In this document: piece by piece, positions 17,827 to 26,648 of the stretch
Layout: every line of letters starts with the position of its first letter
Numbering within the stretch: the first letter of the stretch is position 1
Origin: Paenisporosarcina indica
Lineage (GTDB): Bacteria > Bacillota > Bacilli > Bacillales_A > Planococcaceae
Assembly: GCF_001939075.1 (NCBI RefSeq)
Contig: NZ_MPTA01000001.1
Span: 1,054,001 to 1,118,000, forward strand
DNA: 64,000 bases
Direction: 5' to 3'
Position numbers and translations under genes: made by a program
Notes under the pieces: generated by a model
What the model was told of the DNA's origin: nothing
Databases searched by the model: none
Seen by the model: only the letters and a program-made list of their open reading frames with translations

Positions 17827-18943
17827 ATAACAATCTAAATGGTTCTGTCGATATACTTGAAGGAATAAACTTACAAGTGTATTTTTGATTTTCACACAAC
17901 TGATTCATTTTAATGGAGACACCTTTTTTCATAATGGACTCCACATGGTGCCCCGGGTCAACGATGGAAAGACCAATTGCTTGAGCATCTTGTGCCGTAT
18001 GAAAATACATGTCCCCTGTTACTAGAACATCAGCTCCAGCACGTTTTGCCTTTTGAATATATTTATTCCCGTCTCCACCTAGAACAGCCACTTTACGAAT
18101 TTCAGTGCCCCCATCCCCTACGACGCGTACAAATGGAACCGACAGCTGATTTTTTACGTTTTCAGCAAATGAATCTAATGGCAGTGGGTGTCTTAATACA
18201 CCGATTCTTCCGATGCCTTGTTGCTTCGTTTTAGACTCAAGTGCCAATAAATCAAACGCCACTTCTTCATAAGGGTGGTGGGCATACATTGCCTTCAAAA
18301 TTCTTGATTGTTCGGAGGATGGAAATACCACTTCTATTTTTTCCTCTTCGACTTCGGCTAGTTGATGAATATTTCCAATAGCAGGTTTCGCTCCATCAAG
18401 AGGTTTAAAACGCCCCACACCTTTCGATGAAAAGCTACAGGAATCATACGCACCGATTTTACCCGCGCCAGCTAGTGCCAATTGCTCTCGTAAACGAGTG
18501 CCATGAGTTGATGGAACAAATACAACCAATTTCATCAGAGTCTCCGCAAACGTCTCTTCAAGCACTTTTATTTGTTGCAATTGGAGGGCATCAGCGAGTA
18601 AATCATTCACTCCGCCTGGTGCTACGTCCAAATTTGTATGTGCCGCATATACCGCAATATCATGCTTGATACAAAGCTCAATCATTTTCCCAGCAGGTGT
18701 ATCTGTCCGAAGATTTTGTAACGGGCGATAAATGGGAGGGTGATGTGCAAGGATTAGTTGGCAGTTTTGATCAATAGCCTCTTGGATGACATCCATCGTG
18801 ACATCGAGCGTAACGAGTACATTGGTGATGGGTCGATTCAACTGTCCAATTTGCAAGCCAACCGAATCATCTTTTAAGGCAAATGATTTGGGAGACCAGG
18901 ATTCAAACAATTGAATGATTTCATAGCCATTCGCTGTTTTCAT
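17825..18943 (-). CDS. yqfO: NIF3-like dinuclear-metal protein YqfO
   Basis: This is a 372-residue Nif3/GTP cyclohydrolase I type 2-like protein. The N-terminal half has the metal motif LAHHPPIYRPL near 64-74 and AAHTNLDVAPGGVND near 99-113. The C-terminal half has GDMYFHTAQDA and DPGHHVES, which complete the two-metal site. About 110 residues in the middle (starting KLVVFVPSTHGTRLRE) form the PII-like insertion seen in Gram-positive YqfO. The biochemical role is not settled. It overlaps trmK by 4 bp, a pairing conserved in Bacillales. Confidence 0.92.
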   Translation of the reverse strand: MKTANGYEIIQLFESWSPKSFALKDDSVGLQIGQLNRPITNVLVTLDVTMDVIQEAIDQNCQLILAHHPPIYRPLQNLRTDTPAGKMIELCIKHDIAVYAAHTNLDVAPGGVNDLLADALQLQQIKVLEETFAETLMKLVVFVPSTHGTRLREQLALAGAGKIGAYDSCSFSSKGVGRFKPLDGAKPAIGNIHQLAEVEEEKIEVVFPSSEQSRILKAMYAHHPYEEVAFDLLALESKTKQQGIGRIGVLRHPLPLDSFAENVKNQLSVPFVRVVGDGGTEIRKVAVLGGDGNKYIQKAKRAGADVLVTGDMYFHTAQDAQAIGLSIVDPGHHVESIMKKGVSIKMNQLCENQKYTCKFIPSSISTEPFRLL

Positions 18944-19641
18944 TCACCTAATGCCTCCTTTACGATTTTTAGTTTTTGTTGCACTTCTTCTTTTTTCAAT
19001 TGCACTTCTCCTGATAATTCCGCAAAGCGAATCGCTTCTAAAATTCGATTCCATTCGGCTGATTCTTTTTTCCACTTGATCGTAAACACATCATTTTGAT
19101 TGTCCATTAAAAACGGACCCAGTAGTTTTTGTGACGGCGACAACGTCATCTTGCCCTTTTCAAGTACTAGAATTTCATAAATTTTATTATCTTCTTGCAG
19201 AATGTCTTCCGCAATCAATTTCCAACCATTTAATTCTGCCCAGTCTCTAATCGCTTTTGCATAAACATTAGGTTGCAAGATCAGACGAGAGACGGAAGCT
19301 AAACGATCCTTGTCCTGATCTAAAATCATCGCAATCAATGGACCTCCCATTCCAGCAATGGTCACTGTATCGACATCATCTTCTTGTTCAATTGCTTTCA
19401 ATCCATTTGCCAAGCGTACAGTAATTTGGTCTTGAAATTGTTCTGCATTCACATGACTTTGTGCTGATTCGAATGGCCCTTTTGCCACTTCACCTGCAAT
19501 TGCTTTTGAAGCAAGTTTATGATGAATTAGGTAACAAGGTAAATAGGCGTGATCACTGCCAATATCAGCAACAACTGCCCCTTCTTTTACATATCCAGCC
19601 ACTCGCATTAATCGTTCTGAGAGATGTTGTGCGTTCAACAA
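18940..19641 (-). CDS. trmK: TrmK, tRNA (adenine-22-N1)-methyltransferase
   Basis: This SAM-dependent methyltransferase modifies A22 in the D-loop region of some tRNAs. It has 233 residues. The SAM site is VADIGSDHAYLPCYL near 24-38, and the catalytic motif region TIAGMGGPLIAMIL is near 93-106. It begins with TTG TTG after AAAGGAGAGG; either codon may be used. It is coupled to yqfO by a 4-bp overlap. Confidence 0.93.
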   Translation of the reverse strand: MLNAQHLSERLMRVAGYVKEGAVVADIGSDHAYLPCYLIHHKLASKAIAGEVAKGPFESAQSHVNAEQFQDQITVRLANGLKAIEQEDDVDTVTIAGMGGPLIAMILDQDKDRLASVSRLILQPNVYAKAIRDWAELNGWKLIAEDILQEDNKIYEILVLEKGKMTLSPSQKLLGPFLMDNQNDVFTIKWKKESAEWNRILEAIRFAELSGEVQLKKEEVQQKLKIVKEALGE

Positions 19642-19682
19642 AATCCTCTCCTTTCTGTTATATCAAGATTGTACCATAACCA

Positions 19683-19716
19683 AGAAAAAACCCTTATCCT
19701 AAGTTAGGATAAGGGT
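19683..19716 (-). terminator. Terminator after cccA
   Basis: A near-perfect palindrome, ACCCTTATCCTAA/TTAGGATAAGGGT, is followed by TTTTTTC on the minus strand, just after the cccA stop. Confidence 0.88.
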
Positions 19717-19723
19717 CAATTTA

Positions 19724-20089
19724 TTATTTTAAAGTTAAAATGTAGTCTGCCATTGCTTCTTCTTGACCTGGTAGTAAGCCTCCAGGCATTATCGTGCCTT
19801 CAATGCCGTTTGTAATAATCTTAACCAGTTCCTCTTTCGATAGATCAGTGCCAACTAAAGCTGGAACATCTCCTTGACCCGCAAGGTCTCCACCATGACA
19901 AGTAATACATTTTCCTTGAGCTACTTCTGGATCGAATTCTGCACCTTCAGCAGTTTCTCCTCCAGTACCCTCTTCGTGACCAGCAGCAATTTCCTCTTTT
20001 TTATCAACACCTGTCATTGATAAGAAGAAAATAAGTCCAATACCAAATGCCATAATTAATATGAAAGGAACAATTGGATTTTTTTGCAT
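19724..20089 (-). CDS. cccA: Cytochrome c550, membrane-anchored
   Basis: This is a small membrane-bound c-type cytochrome of 121 residues. One N-terminal helix (about 7-25) anchors it. The heme site is CITCH near 61-65, with a likely distal Met ligand in GTIMPGG near 98-104. The acidic linker between anchor and heme domain is rich in Glu and Gly. It carries electrons in the respiratory chain. ATG with AGGAGG. B. subtilis cccA also lies next to sigA; here an acyl-CoA dehydrogenase gene lies between. Confidence 0.93.
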   Translation of the reverse strand: MQKNPIVPFILIMAFGIGLIFFLSMTGVDKKEEIAAGHEEGTGGETAEGAEFDPEVAQGKCITCHGGDLAGQGDVPALVGTDLSKEELVKIITNGIEGTIMPGGLLPGQEEAMADYILTLK

Positions 20090-20228
20090 TGTGTAACCTC
20101 CTAATTTCGTTCATCTTTTCTAGAATTGAATGAGTCAACACTGTAATTGTACTGCATTCTAGCAAAAACGAAAAGTCTTAACTCGGAAGTTTTCCTGCTT
20201 TGTACTAATTTCGACATATTCGTGAAGT

Positions 20229-21368
20229 TTAAAGACCAATCTGTCTTGCAATCACCATACGTTGAATTTCTGAAGTTCCTTCACCGATTTCTAGTAATTT
20301 CGCATCACGCATATAACGCTCAACTTCATATTCTTTCATGTAGCCATAGCCACCATGAATTTGCACTGCTTGATCTGCAACTTGCATAGCAATCTCCGAA
20401 GCATATAACTTACACATAGATGCTTCTTTTGTAAAAGGTCGTCCTTGATCTTTTAACCAGGCAGCTTTATGAACCATTGTACGTGCCAGTTCAATCTTCA
20501 TGGCCATGTCAGCTAATTTAAATTGCGTGATTTGGAAGTCTGATAATGGTTTCCCGAATTGCTTGCGCTCTTTTGAATAACGTAGTGCACGGTCAAATGC
20601 AGCTTGTGCAATCCCGACTGCCATTGCACCGATTCCAATACGTCCACCATCAAGAGTTACAAGGAACTGATTAAACCCGTAACCTCTCTTACCTAATAGA
20701 TTTGCTTTAGGTACCCGGACATTTTCTAAAACAAGTTCAGTTGTATTCGACGCATGCAAACCCATTTTTTCGTAGTTATCGATGATTTTAAAACCCTCTG
20801 CATCAGTCGGCACAATAATGGCACTAATTTCTTTCTTCCCATCCTTTTCACCTGTGATGGCAGTAATTGCTAGATGTTTTGCGTAGCTGGCATTTGTAAT
20901 ATATACTTTGCTGCCGTTAATAACAAAATCATCACCATCTTCAACTGCACGAGTCTGTGTTCCACCCGCATCAGAGCCTGCATTGGGTTCAGTTAAACCG
21001 AATGCTCCAAATGACTCCCCAGTACAAATAGGCGTTAAATACTTTTGTTTTTGCTCTTCAGTTCCAAATAGATTAAGTGGTGCTCCACCTAAAGAAATAT
21101 GTGCTGAATATGTAATTCCTGTTGACGCACAGGCACGACTAAGTTCTTCTGTCACAATGGCAAAACTGATTGTATCTGCCCCTGCCCCACCATATTCTTC
21201 TGCAAAAGGTAAGCCCATCATCCCCATGTCGGCTAACTGTTTAAAGATCTCTTTAGGAAAAGCTTTTGTACGATCACGCTCTATCGCGCCTGGTGCTACG
21301 ACTTTATCCGCAAACTCTTTCATTGTTTTACGAATCATTTGTTGTTCTTGCGATAAATCAAAATTCAA
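20229..21368 (-). CDS. Acyl-CoA dehydrogenase
   Basis: This FAD-dependent enzyme makes the first double bond in fatty-acyl or branched-chain acyl-CoA breakdown. It has 379 residues, a full-length family member. The N-terminal helix domain starts NFDLSQEQQMIRKT; FAD-binding residues include SFGAFGLTEPNAGSDAGG and VYITNA. The catalytic Glu is probably that of GEGTSEIQ near the C-terminus. The start is TTG at 21368 with AAAGGGG upstream. It lies between sigA and cccA, a place where B. subtilis has no such gene. Chain-length preference cannot be read. Confidence 0.92.
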   Translation of the reverse strand: MNFDLSQEQQMIRKTMKEFADKVVAPGAIERDRTKAFPKEIFKQLADMGMMGLPFAEEYGGAGADTISFAIVTEELSRACASTGITYSAHISLGGAPLNLFGTEEQKQKYLTPICTGESFGAFGLTEPNAGSDAGGTQTRAVEDGDDFVINGSKVYITNASYAKHLAITAITGEKDGKKEISAIIVPTDAEGFKIIDNYEKMGLHASNTTELVLENVRVPKANLLGKRGYGFNQFLVTLDGGRIGIGAMAVGIAQAAFDRALRYSKERKQFGKPLSDFQITQFKLADMAMKIELARTMVHKAAWLKDQGRPFTKEASMCKLYASEIAMQVADQAVQIHGGYGYMKEYEVERYMRDAKLLEIGEGTSEIQRMVIARQIGL

Positions 21369-21468
21369 GTTATACAACCCCTTTATTTTATAAAACGCTT
21401 TCATCGTTCATTATATCTGAAATTTTCTAACATTCACAACTATTATTCTAATTTCACTTTTACTAGAA

Positions 21469-21500
21469 AAAAAAAAGACATCCACTGTTGTGAATGCCTT
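21469..21500 (-). terminator. Terminator after sigA
   Basis: On the minus strand GGCATTCAC, the loop AACA and GTGGATGTC pair (with wobbles), followed by a run of ten T. Confidence 0.8.
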
Positions 21501-21510
21501 AAATGTCAAA

Positions 21511-22641
21511 CTATTCTAAAAAGTCCTTCAATCGTTTACTGCGTGAAGGGTGTCGTAACTTACGCAAAGCTTTCGCTTCGATTTGGCGGATACGCTCGCG
21601 TGTTACACCAAATACTTTCCCTACTTCTTCAAGTGTTCTTGTGCGACCATCATCCAAGCCAAATCGCAAGCGTAGAACGTTCTCTTCGCGATCAGTCAAA
21701 GTATCTAAAACGTCCTCTAACTGCTCTTTTAATAATTCATAGGCTGCATGATCAGATGGTGATTGAGCATCGGAGTCCTCAATGAAGTCCCCAAGATGCG
21801 AATCATCTTCTTCACCAATTGGTGTTTCAAGTGAAACAGGTTCTTGTGCAATCTTTAAGATTTCGCGAACCTTTTCAGCTTGCAACTCCATTTCTTCACC
21901 AATTTCCTCCGGAGATGGCTCACGGCCTAAATCTTGAAGTAATTGACGTTGTACACGAATTAACTTATTGATGGTTTCAACCATGTGCACAGGAATACGA
22001 ATCGTTCGTGCCTGGTCAGCAATCGCACGTGTAATCGCTTGACGAATCCACCATGTGGCGTAGGTACTGAATTTAAATCCTTTACGGAAATCGAATTTTT
22101 CTACAGCCTTGATCAAACCCATATTTCCTTCTTGAATTAAATCCAAGAACAACATTCCACGTCCAACGTAACGTTTTGCAATACTTACAACTAGACGTAA
22201 GTTAGCCTCAGCCAATCGTTTTTTCGCTTCTTCATTGCCTTCTTCAATCTTTTTAGCAAGAGCAATTTCTTCCGCTGCAGAAAGTAAGTCAACTCGACCA
22301 ATTTCTTTTAAGTACATACGAACTGGATCATTAATTTTTACTCCAGGTGGTACACTTAAATCATTCAAATCGAATGTTTCTTCTTCTTGCCCTTTTTTCA
22401 TTAACTTTTCCAAGTCTTCTTCATCGCCATCTTTACGACCAAGTTCAACACCCTGTGCTTCAAGCTGTTCAATAAATTCTTCAATTTGATCGGTTTCTAA
22501 CTGAAATACCGACAATTTTTCAGCTATATCAGAAAATGATAACTCTCCCGATTTTTTTCCTGATTCGAGTAAAGATTTTTTTGCTTCTTCTAATGTTACC
22601 TCAGTTTCAACCTCTTTTGAACGCTCAGACTTGTCCGCCAT
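21511..22641 (-). CDS. sigA: RNA polymerase primary sigma factor SigA
   Basis: This is the housekeeping sigma-70 factor of 376 residues. Region 1.2 is visible as [16 protein letters not shown], region 2 as [18 protein letters not shown] with [19 protein letters not shown] following, region 3 as [12 protein letters not shown], and region 4 ends in [23 protein letters not shown], which binds -35 elements. It starts at 22641 (MADKSE) with AAGGAGG. It lies 29 bp after dnaG, as in the dnaG-sigA operon of all Bacillales. Confidence 0.98.
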   Translation of the reverse strand: MADKSERSKEVETEVTLEEAKKSLLESGKKSGELSFSDIAEKLSVFQLETDQIEEFIEQLEAQGVELGRKDGDEEDLEKLMKKGQEEETFDLNDLSVPPGVKINDPVRMYLKEIGRVDLLSAAEEIALAKKIEEGNEEAKKRLAEANLRLVVSIAKRYVGRGMLFLDLIQEGNMGLIKAVEKFDFRKGFKFSTYATWWIRQAITRAIADQARTIRIPVHMVETINKLIRVQRQLLQDLGREPSPEEIGEEMELQAEKVREILKIAQEPVSLETPIGEEDDSHLGDFIEDSDAQSPSDHAAYELLKEQLEDVLDTLTDREENVLRLRFGLDDGRTRTLEEVGKVFGVTRERIRQIEAKALRKLRHPSRSKRLKDFLE

Positions 22642-22670
22642 AAGTCTTCCTCCTTCTAAAACCAATCAAT

Positions 22671-24482
22671 TTACATCGTTGATAACGATTTCTTCAAATC
22701 GATTATTTGTTTTGCTAACTCTAAAGCTCGGGTCATGTCTTGCAGTTTTTCTGCTTCTTTTGACTCGTGCATTTTCATTTGAATTTGAAGCTCGATTCGA
22801 TGTTTATTTATTTGTCGTAAGCAGTCGGAGACTTCTTCACTCGCATGTTCTGGGTCTCTTTCTGTTAACGTTGCTTCCATTACCAACTTACGCAACTCGG
22901 TATCTTCTAAAATTTCCAGAAAACGATGAGTATCCGCTTGTGAATGTGAGTCGTAGAAACCGATCAGTCGCACAAATATCGCTTCGTAAGAGTCGTGGAT
23001 GAATACTTGAAGACCATGCTCTTGATGCAAACGATCGACTATATCTACTTGGTCTAACATATGAGCGAGCAACAATTTTTCAGCACGGTCGATTGCTTGT
23101 ACACGCTTTCGAATGACAGGCGTATTTTGGGCAATAGGTGGCGCTTGTTGTCTCGAGTTTTGCTTAATTGATTTACCTTCCAATTTACTGAATTGTTGGT
23201 AAATCGCTTCTTCCGATATATTGGTTTCTTTCGCCAATTGTCGTATATATAAATCACGTTCGACAGGTGAAGAATTCCCAACAAAATGTTCAAGAACTTC
23301 TTGCACGTATTGTAACGTGTCATTTTCAAACTGAAAATTCTTATTGCGCCTTGCAACCATCATCATAAAGGCTAAGTATGCATGAGGACGGTCTATAATT
23401 TGTTTCTCAAAAGCTTCTGCTCCATTTTTTCGAACAAAATCATCTGGATCCATTTGATCAGGAAGTAAGGCAATTTCCGTCTTCATTTTATCTTGCACTA
23501 ACAGTTGTGCAGCTCGTTTTGCAGCTTCAAACCCTGCAGCGTCACCATCATAACAAATTATGACTGTATCAGTAATACGTTTTAACTTCTGAATATGTTC
23601 CCGCGTTAGCGAAGTACCCATTGTTGCTACAGTATTTACAATACCCGCTTTTGCTGCTGCCATAACATCCATAAAGCCTTCCATAATAATCACTTTATGT
23701 TTTTTACGAATAATAGGTCGTGCAACATCCAAATGATACAGAACTTTACTCTTTTGGAAAATCGGTGATTCAGGACTGTTCATATACTTTGCATCTTGCG
23801 AATCCGTATTTAAAACACGGCCAGAAAAGGCAATAACATGACCCATTTCATTGCGAACCGGAAACATGATCCGCTCTCTGAATCGGTCAAAATATTCATT
23901 TTTATTTTCTTTTTGAATGAGAAGTCCACATTGTGCCATTTCGGCTTGATTGAATCCTTTACGTTCTAATAATGACGTTAAGGCATCCCAGTTAGGAAGT
24001 GACCACCCAATCTTATATTGTTCAATAATCTCCCTCGAAAATCCTCTTTCTTCTAAATATTGAAGAGCCTTTTCCCCTTCTTCGGTATTAAGAAGTAAGT
24101 GGTGGTAATAATTCATTGCAAATGTATGCGCTTCTTTCATTCGTGTTTCATCTTTATTGACAACTTGTGAATCACTAGTTTGTGGTTCAATATCTAGTTC
24201 AATACCTACTCGTGATCCCAACTTGCTTACAGCTTCTTGAAAAGAAAGATTGTCAATATCCATTACAAATGTAATGGCATTTCCTCCAGCACTACATCCA
24301 AAACAATGAAAGATTTGTTTGTCTTGAGAGACAGAAAATGATGGTGTTTGTTCCCCATGAAAAGGACATAGACCAAACCAATTTCGTCCTCGCTTTGTTA
24401 ACTGAACATATTCGCTAATGACATCAACAACATCATTACTTGTACGTATTTGTTCAATCATATCTTCAGGAATTCGTTGCAT
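22671..24482 (-). CDS. dnaG: DNA primase
   Basis: This RNA primer synthase for replication has 603 residues. The zinc-binding domain shows CPFHGEQTPSF with a later HCFGC (about 40-65). The TOPRIM core has IIMEGFMDVMAA near 262 and CYDGDAAG near 306. The C-terminal part binds the DnaB-type helicase. The start MQRIPEDMI at 24482 is the family N-terminus; the extra 63 codons of the open frame upstream do not look like primase. The B. subtilis neighbour yqxD is absent upstream. Confidence 0.96.
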   Translation of the reverse strand: MQRIPEDMIEQIRTSNDVVDVISEYVQLTKRGRNWFGLCPFHGEQTPSFSVSQDKQIFHCFGCSAGGNAITFVMDIDNLSFQEAVSKLGSRVGIELDIEPQTSDSQVVNKDETRMKEAHTFAMNYYHHLLLNTEEGEKALQYLEERGFSREIIEQYKIGWSLPNWDALTSLLERKGFNQAEMAQCGLLIQKENKNEYFDRFRERIMFPVRNEMGHVIAFSGRVLNTDSQDAKYMNSPESPIFQKSKVLYHLDVARPIIRKKHKVIIMEGFMDVMAAAKAGIVNTVATMGTSLTREHIQKLKRITDTVIICYDGDAAGFEAAKRAAQLLVQDKMKTEIALLPDQMDPDDFVRKNGAEAFEKQIIDRPHAYLAFMMMVARRNKNFQFENDTLQYVQEVLEHFVGNSSPVERDLYIRQLAKETNISEEAIYQQFSKLEGKSIKQNSRQQAPPIAQNTPVIRKRVQAIDRAEKLLLAHMLDQVDIVDRLHQEHGLQVFIHDSYEAIFVRLIGFYDSHSQADTHRFLEILEDTELRKLVMEATLTERDPEHASEEVSDCLRQINKHRIELQIQMKMHESKEAEKLQDMTRALELAKQIIDLKKSLSTM

Positions 24483-24829
24483 GTTATCATCACCATCTTT
24501 ACTTGCTATATATTGAATTCGAGATAATTGATGAAAATCCTGCAAGTTTCGACATAAAAAACAGAAAAAAAATAATTCACACTGAGAGTGGTTCAATATC
24601 GTATCTTCTATTCTGATATAATAAAAAATTACTTCGACCAGAGCTAGAGAAACAGTTAATATTTTACACATTATAATGCGATAAGTCAGCTCTTCTTATA
24701 CAGATATCTGAAACTTCCCCATTATATCAGTAAACAAAACTTTAGGAAAGACTATCCTTAATATTTTTACCACAATTTTTTATTATAAAACGTTTTCCTA
24801 AAAAAATCTAGAAAATTATTTTTATGCCA
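24483..24829. other. Gap between ppsR and dnaG
   Basis: About 350 AT-rich bases hold no gene I can support. On the minus strand there are possible promoter parts, such as TATAAT at 24677-24672 and a TTGAAC near 24593, which may drive dnaG-sigA. The yqxD gene found here in B. subtilis is missing. Confidence 0.4.
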
Positions 24830-24860
24830 AAAGAAAAAACCTTCCCACAATGGGATGGTT
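24830..24860 (-). terminator. Terminator after ppsR
   Basis: AACCATCCCA/TGGGAAGGTT with one mismatch, then TTTTTTCTTTT on the minus strand. Confidence 0.85.
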
Positions 24861-24864
24861 TTAC

Positions 24865-25668
24865 TTACTGGATTTTGTTCAAGATCACATTAGCTGTTTC
24901 TTCAACTGCCCGGTTAGTAACATCTATTACTTGACAACCTATGCGAGAAACTACTTTATCAAAATGAACAATTTCTTGTTTAATCCGATCTAGTTTTGCA
25001 TAACTTGCATCATTATTTAATCCAAGTGCTATCAAACGTTCTTTTCTAATCGAATTAAGTTTGTCAGGTGAAATTACCAGTCCGAAACATTTTTCAGGGT
25101 TGACTTTAAATAATTCTTCTGGTGGTTCCACTTCTGGTACTAGCGGAACATTGGCCACCTTGTATCGCTTATGAGCCAAATATTGCGACAATGGAGTCTT
25201 TGAAGTGCGAGATACACCCACTAAAACGATATCTGCCATAAGTAAGCCTCTAGGATCTCGACCATCGTCATATTTCACAGCAAATTCAATAGCCTCAATT
25301 TTCTTGAAATAATCTTCATCTAGCTTTCGAACTAATCCAGGTTCTTCAAATGGTATTTCATTCAAGTCTGACTCAATCGTATCCATGAGAGGACCTAACA
25401 AATCAATTGAACGAACGCCGGCATGAGCACATGCTTTCAGTAAAGTTGAACGCATGTTTTTTTGTACTAATGTAAAGACAATCATTGCTCTTTCTAGTTT
25501 TGCTAATTGAACAATTTCTTTAATATGATCAAACGTTTCAATATGTGGAAAGCGTTTTAATGAAGTATCCTGTAAACCTGGTCTAAATTGGCTGACAGCC
25601 GCTTTCGCAACTAATTCTCCTGTTTCGCCTACTGAATCCGAAACGATAAATATCTGGAGTTTATTCAA
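24865..25668 (-). CDS. ppsR: Pyruvate,phosphate dikinase regulatory protein (kinase/phosphorylase)
   Basis: This DUF299-family bifunctional enzyme of 267 residues uses ADP to phosphorylate, and phosphate to reactivate, pyruvate phosphate dikinase or PEP synthase. The N-terminus [13 protein letters not shown] and the P-loop [11 protein letters not shown] near 151-161 are diagnostic. The start is TTG with GAGGTG upstream. It follows ccpN by 13 bp, as yqfL follows ccpN in B. subtilis. The pair places gluconeogenic control in one operon. No PPDK gene is in this window. Confidence 0.93.
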   Translation of the reverse strand: MNKLQIFIVSDSVGETGELVAKAAVSQFRPGLQDTSLKRFPHIETFDHIKEIVQLAKLERAMIVFTLVQKNMRSTLLKACAHAGVRSIDLLGPLMDTIESDLNEIPFEEPGLVRKLDEDYFKKIEAIEFAVKYDDGRDPRGLLMADIVLVGVSRTSKTPLSQYLAHKRYKVANVPLVPEVEPPEELFKVNPEKCFGLVISPDKLNSIRKERLIALGLNNDASYAKLDRIKQEIVHFDKVVSRIGCQVIDVTNRAVEETANVILNKIQ

Positions 25669-25681
25669 CGCTCATTTCACC

Positions 25682-26323
25682 TCACAAGTCGTGATTTTCT
25701 GCAAGTGACAGAAAGGCACCAGTAATGTTTGTTTTCGTTAGTCGACCAATTACTTCATATCCATCTGAATGTTCCTTAACGACGGGTAATGCATCGATTT
25801 GTTTGTCAATTAATTTTTTAGCTGCATGAATGAGAGCATCATTTCTAAAACAATATGTGATATTTGGCATACGTGTCATAATAATGTTAACTGGAACTTT
25901 ATTTAAATCTTGTTGACCTAAACTCGTACGCAGTAAATCTTTTCTAGATAATACTCCTGTTAAATAGGCATTTTTGTCAACTACAAATAATGTTCCTACG
26001 TCTTCTAAAAACATATGAACGATGGCATCATAAACGGTCATGTTTTCTGATACCACAACCGGGATAGACTGAAAATCTCTTACCTTCATCTTCATCATGC
26101 TATCAGTAACTGCCTGACCTGTCTTTTTACCTGAATAAAAATATCCTACTCGAGGTCTTGCATCTAAAAAACCAGCCATAGTTAATATCGCTAAATCCGG
26201 GCGAAGTGTAGATCTTGTTAAATGCAAGCGTTCTGCAATTTGTTCTCCTGTAATTGGACCATTTTCTTTTACAATTACTAAAATGTCCTCTTGACGTTTG
26301 TTGAGTTCGATCGGACTCACCAC
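25682..26323 (-). CDS. ccpN: CcpN, repressor of gluconeogenic genes (HTH plus CBS pair)
   Basis: This 213-residue regulator has an N-terminal helix-turn-helix (GPITGEQIAERLHLTRSTLRP, about 20-40) followed by two CBS domains (about 75-205) that probably sense nucleotides. In B. subtilis CcpN represses gapB and pckA when glucose is present. The open frame starts with GTG GTG; the only SD-like GAGGTG directly touches these codons, an unusual spacing, so the exact start is uncertain. It is divergent from glyQS and upstream of ppsR. Confidence 0.92.
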   Translation of the reverse strand: MVSPIELNKRQEDILVIVKENGPITGEQIAERLHLTRSTLRPDLAILTMAGFLDARPRVGYFYSGKKTGQAVTDSMMKMKVRDFQSIPVVVSENMTVYDAIVHMFLEDVGTLFVVDKNAYLTGVLSRKDLLRTSLGQQDLNKVPVNIIMTRMPNITYCFRNDALIHAAKKLIDKQIDALPVVKEHSDGYEVIGRLTKTNITGAFLSLAENHDL

Positions 26324-26394
26324 CTCAAAAAGTGTTATACTTAATCTTAAATAGTATATACTAATTACCTACTGTAATCTAGTTTACTGCTTAG

Positions 26395-26423
26395 TTGCAC
26401 TTTTTACTTTCTAATGATAAAAT
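26395..26423 (+). promoter_or_regulatory. SigA promoter of the glyQS leader
   Basis: TTGCAC (26395-26400), a 17-bp spacer and TAAAAT (26418-26423). Transcription would begin near 26431, at the start of the T-box leader. Confidence 0.75.
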
Positions 26424-26430
26424 GGTTTGA

Positions 26431-26636
26431 ACTTTATAGACAAAGATAGGAACATAAGTATTGTTCAATGTTAGCGAGCAGTGATAGTGAAAGGCTGCAA
26501 CGAACAAGAAAAGGCATCCTGGAGTCATGATTTTTTGAAAGTGGATTGCCTATGCAATCAACTGGGGTGGAACCGCGGGTATCAAGCACTCGTCCCCGGA
26601 CATTATTTGTCCGGGGACGAGTGCTATTTTTATTTT
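26431..26636 (+). promoter_or_regulatory. T-box riboswitch (glycine), glyQS leader
   Basis: The leader has the T-box sequence GGGTGGAACCGCGGG (26565-26579), whose TGGA pairs with the uncharged tRNA acceptor end. It is followed by a strong terminator (AGCACTCGTCCCCGGAC with its complement, 26585-26625, then a T-rich run). The likely specifier codon is GGC at 26513-26515, in AAAAGGCATC near the end of Stem I. The short length fits the compact glyQS class that lacks Stem II. Uncharged tRNA-Gly should stabilise the antiterminator and allow transcription. Confidence 0.9.
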
Positions 26637-26648
26637 GGAGGGATTTTT

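Noticed and set aside
24483-24671. 63-codon N-terminal extension of DnaG
   Set aside because: Composition is hydrophobic and Cys-rich, unlike primase; the family N-terminus begins at 24482.
26481-26648. N-terminal extension of glycyl-tRNA synthetase in the open frame
   Set aside because: It overlaps the T-box leader and terminator; the GTG at 26649 has a strong ribosome site and matches the family N-terminus.
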